DNA of 64,000 bases from NCBI GenBank assembly GCA_026410415.1, contig JAPMLR010000007.1, forward strand, positions 1 through 64,000, in the 5' to 3' direction. Below are positions 52,501-61,500 of the stretch, piece by piece. The notes beneath the pieces are model-generated. The model made no database searches and was not told where the DNA came from. It saw only the letters and a list, made by a program, of their open reading frames with translations. Origin of the DNA: Denitratimonas yunnanensis (SeqCode). Its GTDB lineage: Bacteria; Pseudomonadota; Gammaproteobacteria; Xanthomonadales; Xanthomonadaceae. The stretch's first letter is position 1. The number at the start of each line of letters is the position of its first letter. The translations under genes and the position numbers were made by a program.

Positions 52501-55500
52501 CAGAACGTGCAGTGGACGTGTGCGGCAACCTCGCCGGTGCCCGGTGACATCGAAAAGCTCGGCAAGGCTGGTGATGGTGGCTTGCCCGGACGCGTCTTGA
52601 CCGTGTCCGGCGAAGGACGCCACGTCTACGTGCTGGGCGCGGATCAGGCCGGTCACCCGGTGCTCTACGTGTTCAACCGCAACGCCACGCCGGGCCTGGA
52701 CTACGGCAAGGTGGATCTGGACCCCATCGACATCGAGGCCGATGGCGTGAATGACCCGGATGACACTGGGTCGGTCGTGAATGGCATGGCCGGTCCGGTG
52801 GATCTGGCGCTGTCGCCGGACGGCGCGGTGTTGTACGTGCTTTCGCGCGACGTGGCCACCTCGCAGCACAACGTGACGGCTTTCCACCGCGCCACGAATC
52901 CGCTGGACCCCGGCTATGGTCAATTGTCCTACGCTGGCACCACTGCCACCGTGATGGGGTTTCCGCGCCGCATCGCGGTCAGCGCCACGCATATCTACGT
53001 GGCCGGTACGGCAAGTGCAGCGGGTGCGGGATCGGTCGAAGTGTTCCGCCCGGCACTGGCCAATCAGGTGCCGGTAGCCGTGGCCGCCTCCACCGTGGCA
53101 GCACCGTCAGCGGCGGGACCGATGGCCCTGAACGCGGCAGCGACGGAGCTGTTCGTGGCCTCCACCGATACGTCGGGGATCTTCCGCTATGCCATCGCCC
53201 CGGCCAGTGCTGGTGCGGGTGCCGGAAAACTGAGCAAGAACGCGGAATTGGGCGCGAGCGTGGAGCACTTCGCCGGCATCGGCGACTTGGTGCTCGCAGC
53301 CAATGGTCGCGACCTGTACGTGCATGCCGCCAATGGCACTGCGCCGCGCATTGGCAGCGTGCGCTTCACCGGTGAGCAGGTCTCCAGTGCCGTCTACGGT
53401 GCTGGCGCTGCGGCTGTGTTGAGTGGCAACGTGCGACTGGCGCTTTCGCCGGATGGCGAACATCTGATCGGGGTGAATCCCGATGCCAACCTCCTGTTCA
53501 CGCTGCGTCGCAATCCGATTACCGGCACGTTGTCAGGCGTCGGGGACACGGGCCCGGATGCGGATTTCGAGCAGGTGTTGCGCCGCAACGGTACGCCTGC
53601 GGTCGTGGAACTGGATGTTCCCACCGACGTGATGGTGTCGCCGGACAACCGCCATGTGCTGGTTGCTTCGGCCAGTATTGATGGACCCATCGGGCCGCTG
53701 GCCGTGTTCTCGCGCCGTGCTCCGCCGCCACGACTGGGTTTCATCGAGCTGGATCGCCAGGGCGACATCATTCCCGATGAAACCCAGTCCACGATCGACG
53801 ACCTGACCGCACCGACCGATGTCGTGGTGCGTGGGCGTCATGTTTACAGCATCAGCTTGGCTGATGCTGCGATCACCATGTTCGAACGACGCAGCGCACA
53901 GGTCGGCCCGGAAGACGAGGATGGTCGGCACCTGACGTTCAAGAAGGTCTGGCGCAATGGTGAGGGCGGCATCGTCAACATGACGCGGCCCGAACGCTTG
54001 CTGCTCAGTCCGGATGGGCGCAGTTTGTTCGTGACCAGCCTGGATGGCGATTCGCTCGTGGTTTTCTCCCGCGACACGACCAGTGGCGAGCTGACATTCC
54101 GCCAGTCGTTCACTCGGGGCCAGGGAGGGTATCCCGGTGGATATCCCGGCCTGCGCGGCGCTCATGGTCTGGCCATGGATTCCGGTTCGCAGTACCTGTA
54201 TGTCGCCGGCTCCTTCGAGGCCACCATCGCAATCTTCAGTCACGATTCCAGTGCTGCGCAGCCGTTGACTTACCAAAGCTCCATCGCACCCGGCAGTGGT
54301 GGTGCCACGGGCTTGAACGGCATTCGCGATCTGGTCGTGACGCAGAACGGACAGCAGCTGCTCGGCGTGGCCGCAACGGCGAACACCGTGTTGGTGTTCG
54401 ATCGTCAAAGCAATGGCAACCTGAGTTTCGTGCAGGCGCTGAACTTGGGCGCGAACCAGCGCCCGATGGCACTGGCGCTGTCTCCGTCGATCAACAACAG
54501 CGACAACGCGCATGTCTATGTTGTGGCACAGAACAGCCATGCACTGCATGTGCTGCGCCGCGTGCTCGATACCACCAGTCCGCAGTTCGGCCGGGTGCAG
54601 CAGCTGGTTGCGATCAATCCCTCCAGCGGTGCGCCCGCCCGCATGACCGGCCCACGTGACGTGGCGGTGAGTGCCGATGGCAAGCGTGTCTACGTCGCGG
54701 CCGAGTTCGGCGCCAGCTTGGTGGCGTTCGATCGCTATGACAATGCCACCAGCAGCAACTACGGGCGCCTTGCGCTGGCTGAAACGCGCAGTCAGGACGT
54801 GGATGCGGTCGATGGCATCGCCGCGCCGTATGCGGTGGCGGTATCGAGCGATTCACGCAATGTCTACGTCGCCGGTTTCGACAGCAATGCCTTGGCCTCA
54901 TTCTCGGTCGGCACGGGTTCGATGTGCAGTGCCACCGGCAGTGGCGACATCGACGACCGCGTGACGATCCGTGCCGGCGGCGCGGTGTCCTACACCGTGA
55001 GTGCCACGATCCGCCCCGATGCCACCGGCATGCTGGAAAACACGGTGGAAGTGGAGGCCGACGGCGATAGTGCCAGCGCAAGCGACACCACCACCTTGCT
55101 GACTTCGGCGAAACTGGAGGTGAGCAAGACCAACAACCAGATTGCCGTCGTGCCAGGTACGCCGGTGCATTACGAGGTCACGGTACGCAATCTGGGCCCG
55201 GGCAACGTGGTGGGGAATCTGGATGACTCGAGCGTGGCCTCGGTCACTGATCTTTTCGGCTGCACCGGCACGTCCGGAAACTACGATTGCAGCGCGTCGC
55301 CTTTCGTGCCCGGCTCGATCGCATGGACGTGCTCGGCGTCCGGTTCCGGCGCGCTGGATTTCATCGGTGCGCAGCGTGATGGCGTGGCGGGTGTTTCAGG
55401 TTTGGCGGGCATCAGTTCGCTGGCGCTGATCCCGGCAGGTGATGCCGCGGCGGATCCGAGCGCGGTGCGCGGCACGTTCCTGGTCGGTGCCAGTGTCGAT

Positions 55501-58500
55501 GACGATGCCTTGGTGTTCTTCCGCCGCGACAATCTCACGGGCGAGCTGAGTTTCCACTCGCGCATCAATCATGGCGGCCCGGCCTCGCTGGAAGGTGCGC
55601 GTTCGGTCGCGGTGAGTGCGGATGGGCGATGGCTGTTCGTCGCATCACGTACCTCCGACAGTCTCAATGTGTTCGCACTTTCCGGAAGCGATTCCGTGCC
55701 GCTCGAAGTAGAGCATCAGGCCGAGATGCGCAATCCGGCGATCAAGGGCCTGGATCAGGCGCTGCATGTGATCACGCTGGCCGGAAACGGCGGTGGCGAG
55801 CACGTCTATGTCGCCGGTTCCAACGACCATGCGGTCGCGGCCTTCGCTTACGACGGCAACGCGCTGGCCCACGTTGGCAGCTACGTGAACGGGCAGGGCG
55901 CCGTACTGGGATTGGCGGATGTGGAATACCTCGTTGCCAGCCCCTCGGGTGAGCACGTTTATGCGCTCTCCGGTAGCGGCGCAAGCGTGGCGCAATTCAG
56001 TCGCAACAAGGATACGGGTGCGCTGACCTATGTCGCACGCTTCACCGCCGGCACGCTGGGCGTGGCGATGGATGGCGTGTCCTCGGCCACCTTCGATGCC
56101 GATGGCAAGTACCTCTATCTCACCGCGTCGGCGGCGAACAGGATCGTGGTGCTGGCGCGCGTCACCGATGCGGGTGCAGGCAATTTCGGCAGCCTGTCGC
56201 TGGCGTCCTCCATCGCGCAAGGTGAACAGGGTGCGCAAGGGCTGCTGACGCCGCGTCGCGTGGTGCTGACGGCCGACAGACAGCATTTGTATGTCACATC
56301 ACAGACGGGCAGCTCCATCGCCTGGTTCTCGGTGCATCCGCAGACGGGCGCACTGGCCTATCTGGGTATCCGCAACAATCGCAGTGCCGGCGTGGAAGGC
56401 CTGAGTGGTGCGACTGGCCTGGTACTGGATCCGGTGCTCGACCAGATCTACATTGCCGGTACGCTGGACCGAGCCATCGCCCACTTCGCACGGCAGTCCG
56501 ACTCATGGTGCCCGCCGAACGGAACCGGCTTGCTCGACGGCGTTGCGGTCAACATTGCTGCCGGTGGTCGGATCACGTTTCAACTCGATGCGCAGGTGCG
56601 CAGTGAGCTGGTGGGAAATCTGGAGAATGTGGCGAGCGTCAACTGGCGGTCGGCTGGTTGCGGGGGCTTGGGGGGGGCGACGCTGAGCGAGTGCGGCAGC
56701 CAAGCCACGGATACCGACATACCTTCCAATCTGGCGGACCTGTCCATCACCAAGGACGACGGCCTGGCCGAATTCGACGGGCTGAGTGGTGCCACCGCGC
56801 TGGCTGGCGACCTGCGCAATGTCTATGTCGCCGGAACCGGGGACAACGGCATCGGCATGTTCCAGCGACAGGCCGATGCGTCGACCGGCGTTGGTCTGAG
56901 GTATCTCGGAGCGTTGCGCGCTGGCCAGTCCGGTATCACTGGACTGGCGGGCGTGGTCGATCTGCTCGTCAGCGCGGATGGCAAGCACCTGTATGCGGCC
57001 AGCCCCGTGGACAACGCCGTGACTGCATTCGCACGCAATGCGGCCACCGGGCGATTGAGCCAGATCGATATGGAACAGGACGGCCTGCTCGGCGTTTCCG
57101 GTCTGGCCGGTGCACGGGCGCTGGCGCTCTCGGCCGACGGGGCGCATCTGTATGTGGCAGGCGGTTTCTCCAATGCCGTGGCGATCTTCCGTCGCGACAA
57201 CGACAGTGCCTCGGCCAACTTCGGGAAACTGAGCTTCGTCACCATGGTGCAGGCCGGCGTCAATGGCGTCAGCGGCATCGAAGCGCCATTGGCGCTGAAA
57301 CTCAGCTCGACCGACGATCACCTGTACGTGCTCGGAGGCGCGGGCGATACGCTGGTGGCATTTTCGCGCCAGAAAAACAGCGGCAGCGGCAACTTTGGCC
57401 GGCTTGAACAGATCGGTCGTTACCAGAACGCCACCGCTGGCGTCTTGGGCATGAATCAGGTCCGTTCGCTGACGCTTTCCGCCGATGGCGCACACGTGTA
57501 TGTGCTCGGCGCCGATGCCGGCACGCTGGTGCATTTTTCGCGCAACGCCGCCGACGGCAAGCTCACCTTCGTGCCGCATTCGGCCGAAGCCGCCGTGCTG
57601 ATCGTGCCCGACCTGAGCGGCGCGACGCGCTTGCGCCTGGGGATTGATGGCCGTCTCTACGCCGCTGCGCAGGCGCAGTCGGCGATTCTCGCCTTCGGTC
57701 TGGATGCGGGGGGCAAGCCAGTGCTGGAGAACGTGGTGCGCAATGGGGATGAGCCTGCCGACCCTTCGCAGACGCGTGTCGATGGCTTGAGCGGTGTCGT
57801 GGACGTGGCCCTGATCGAGGATGTCGGCGGCCTCATCCTCTACGCCGCTGCCACGCAGGATGCGGCGTTGACCGTGTTCACGGTCGATGCGGGCGAGCCG
57901 ACGTATGTGGGGGCGATCTTCGACGGCATGGGCGGCGTGGCGCCGGGCGATACCGTCACCTACACCATCGTCGTCAGCAACCACGGCCCCAGCGACGTGC
58001 TGCGCGCTCGCGTCGTGGATGCGTTCCCGGTCGAGTTCGAGCAGGTGACTTGGACCTGTTCGGGTTTTGCCGGCGGCGAATGTCCGGTCGGAGGTAGTGG
58101 AAACATCGATGTCGAAGTGAAGCTGCCCAACGGTAGCCACGTGCAGTTCGCCGCGAACGGGCTGGTGGCGGCGCAGGCAGGCGGGAGGTTGATCAATACC
58201 GCCACGGTCGAAGCCATCGGCGTGCTTGATCCGAACATGGGCAACAACAGCGCCACCGATGGCGACACCGTGCTGTCGCCGGCGATGGACCTGTCCATCA
58301 TGGTGGACGACAACGATTGCGATACGAACGATCCCGATTGCGAGGAAGTCACCCAAGCCACCCCTGGTGGCCCGGTCACCTACCGCGTGATCGCCGCCAA
58401 TGCCGGGCCAACCTATGCTTCCGGCACACTGGTCGGCGATACCCTGCCGACGTCGCTGTACGACGTGTCCTGGTCCTGCAGGGCAACGCCGGAGGCGGGC

Positions 58501-61500
58501 CTCCTGGAGGAACTCGCGCTGGCGGAGGCCAACTTCGACACCGGCTATCGTGCAATGGCGATCGATACGTTGGGCCGGCACGTCTATGCGGTAGGTACGC
58601 GCACCGATGCACAGGGAACGCGTGACACCCTCGTGGTGCTGCAGCGCGACCCGCTGACCGGTGTGTTGACGCGGCTGCGCTCCTATTCGGATGGCGAGGT
58701 CGCGCCGTTGCCCGGCGGCGGTGGCAATGCTCCGGCGGTGCGCGGCATCGCCGGCGCGGTGGACGTGACGATCACCGGCGACGGACGCTTCGTCTATGTC
58801 GCAGGGCAGGCGGCCGATGCGATTGCCGTGTTCGAGCGCGACGTCGATTCCGGCCAGCTGGCTTGGCGTTCACAGGTTCAGGACGGGGAAATGGGCGTGG
58901 ACGGCATCGGCGGCATCGCGACGCTGGCGCTGTCGCCCGATGGTCGCCACCTGTATGCCGGCGGTGCGTCGGATCATGCCATCGCCGGCTTCAGCATCCA
59001 CGCCACGACTGGTGCACTGTCGCAAGTGTCGCTGATCCGGCAGGAGCAGGCAGGTGTCAATGGCCTCAACGGAGTTTCCGATCTGGCGTTCGATGCGAGC
59101 GGCGCGCTGCTGTTCGCCACCGCCACCATCAACCGCAGCGTCACCGCTTTCCGACGCGCGTCGGGCAATGGTGTGCTGAGTCATCTGGTCGGCATCGAGG
59201 ATGGGCAGGTCAACGTTACCGCTTCGCTGCTGTCGCCCTCGGCGCTGTGGGTTCATGAGGACCGCGTGTTCGTGGCCGATGCACAGGGCGACAAGGTGAA
59301 CCTGTTGCGTTTCGTCGATGATGAGGAGCCTGGATTCGAGCTGGATGAAGTGATCGCGCTCGATGACGATGATGTGGCATTCAGCCAGCGCCCGGTCGCA
59401 CTCGCGTTTGATCCGGATCAGGCGCGGCTCTATGTGGCTTCGGCTGAGAGCGGCCAATTGCATCTCTACAGCCTGCTGGATGAGCAGGCTCGGCGCGTGG
59501 ACAGCTACGACACGACCACCTCGGTGGCGCTGGATCAGGTCGTGGCGGTGGTGTTCGCGCCGAACCTGCGCCAGCTCTACGCAGCGACCCGTGGCGACGG
59601 CATGATCGCGACACTGGCGCGCGAGTTCGGATCGCGTTGTCCGCTCTCCGGACGCGGTGCGCTCGGCACCCAGCGTGTGGACATCGGGCCGGGTGGTTTC
59701 GTCAGCTTCCAAGTGGCTGGTCGAATTTTCGCCAACGCCACCGGTTCGTTGAGTTATTCGGTGAGCGTGGATCCGCGCGTGCTGGCCTTCGAGACTCAGC
59801 CCACGGACAACCGGGCCACCGATACCGACACACTGGTGCCAGCGCCGGACATGGAAACCCGCAAGCTGCGCAACACGGCCGACGAGGACGTGATCGCCGG
59901 CCTGCCGGTGAGTTATCGCATCGAGGCGGAGAACCATGGTGTGTCCGATGCGCTCGGTGCGTGGATGACCGATGACCTGCCGCTGTTCCCGACGGTTGCA
60001 GGGGGGCTGGTTGCCGGCAGCGGTGAATGGAGCTGTGCCGCAAATCTGCCACTGGCAGCAGGCGCGCACTTGGGGGCGACCCTGGAGCCGCGCATTGCCG
60101 ATCTTTCCGCATTGGCGAACAGCCCTGACGGGCGCCGTTGGTTCGGTGTCAGCCGCAGTGGCAATGCGCTGGTGGAACTGCGTCTGGACGCCGCGGGCGA
60201 GATCGAAAGCGTGCATCGCTACCTGGATGGTGATGATGCCGGCGGCACTGCCATCGTCGGTCTCGCAGGGGCTTCGCATCTGGCCGTCTCCCCGGATGGT
60301 GCGCATCTGTACGTCACCGCAGCCACCAGCAACAGCGTGCTGGTATTCGCGCTGGGCGGCAATGATCCGGTCTTCGTGCAGAAACTGACGTCCGGCAGCG
60401 CCGGTGTCGCTGGCCTGCAAGGCGCCACCCATGTGGTGGTTTCTGCCGATGGCCGCTTCGTCTACACCGCTGCGGTGCCGTCGGCTGCTGCCAACAGCGC
60501 CATCGCATTGTTCCGACGTGATGCCTACAGCGGCGAACTGAGTTTCGTCGAGCGCATCCAGGATGGCCTGGGCACCTTCCAGCCGGACAGCAACGTGATC
60601 CGTGGTGTGCGCAAGCTGCATCTTTCCGCTGATGGCCGCCAGCTGTATGCGATTGCGACCGTTTCCCAGTCACTGGCGCGCTTCGATGTGGACGCCAACA
60701 CCGGCGTGTTGCGCTATGCCGGGGTGCTTCGTGGCATCGGATCCACTCCGCTGCCGGCATTGGCCGGAGCACGTGATCTGGTCGCCACGCCAGGTGACGA
60801 TCAGTTTTACGTGCTGAGCAACCAGGGCATCGCGCTGTTCGCGCGTGCACTCAATGGCAGCCTCGCCTTGGTGTCGGTCACGCCAGCCAGTGCTGCTGCA
60901 ACCCCACGTGCGCTGGCGATGGATACGTGGGGCTCGCGCCTGTATCTGGCCGATGCGCAGGGTGCCGTGCACCTCTATGCCCGCCAGTGGAGCGACGGCG
61001 CGCTCGAACATCGCTTCACCCTGCCGCCTGTCACCACGGCCGAGCCAGGCGCCTTGCTGCACCTGCCGCCGCTGGGCGAAGTGATGTTGACGCAAGCTGG
61101 AGCAGATGCTGGACTGACGCGTTTGATTGAGCAGCCGGTGTCGCGCTGCATGGCAGAGGAAGGCAGCGAGAGTGAGCTGCCGGCACAAATCGATCTGGGC
61201 GTAAGCGGTTCCTCGCTGTTGCATTACGCCGCCACCGTGCATCCGTCGGCCCGCGGCATCTTGCGCAATGTCGCCCGCACCGTGCCAGGCGCGGGTTTCG
61301 ATCCCAATCCGGACAACGACGAGGGCATCGACGAAGCCACGATCCTGGTGGTGTCCGACCTGTCCATCAGCAAGACTGGTCCAGTCACCGGGGTGGCGGG
61401 CGAATACGTGGACTACGTCATCAGCGTGACCAATACCGGTCCCAGCAACGCCTTGGGCATCCGCGTGATGGACGACCTCGATCCGGCGAAGTTCCGGGAT

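Noticed and set aside
50623..52992. Long minus-strand frames opposite the giant gene (also 56503-58581, 58870-60621 and 60670-63102)
   Set aside because: Their translations are Arg/His/Gly-rich without family signal, and the plus strand encodes clear DUF11 and propeller repeats throughout.
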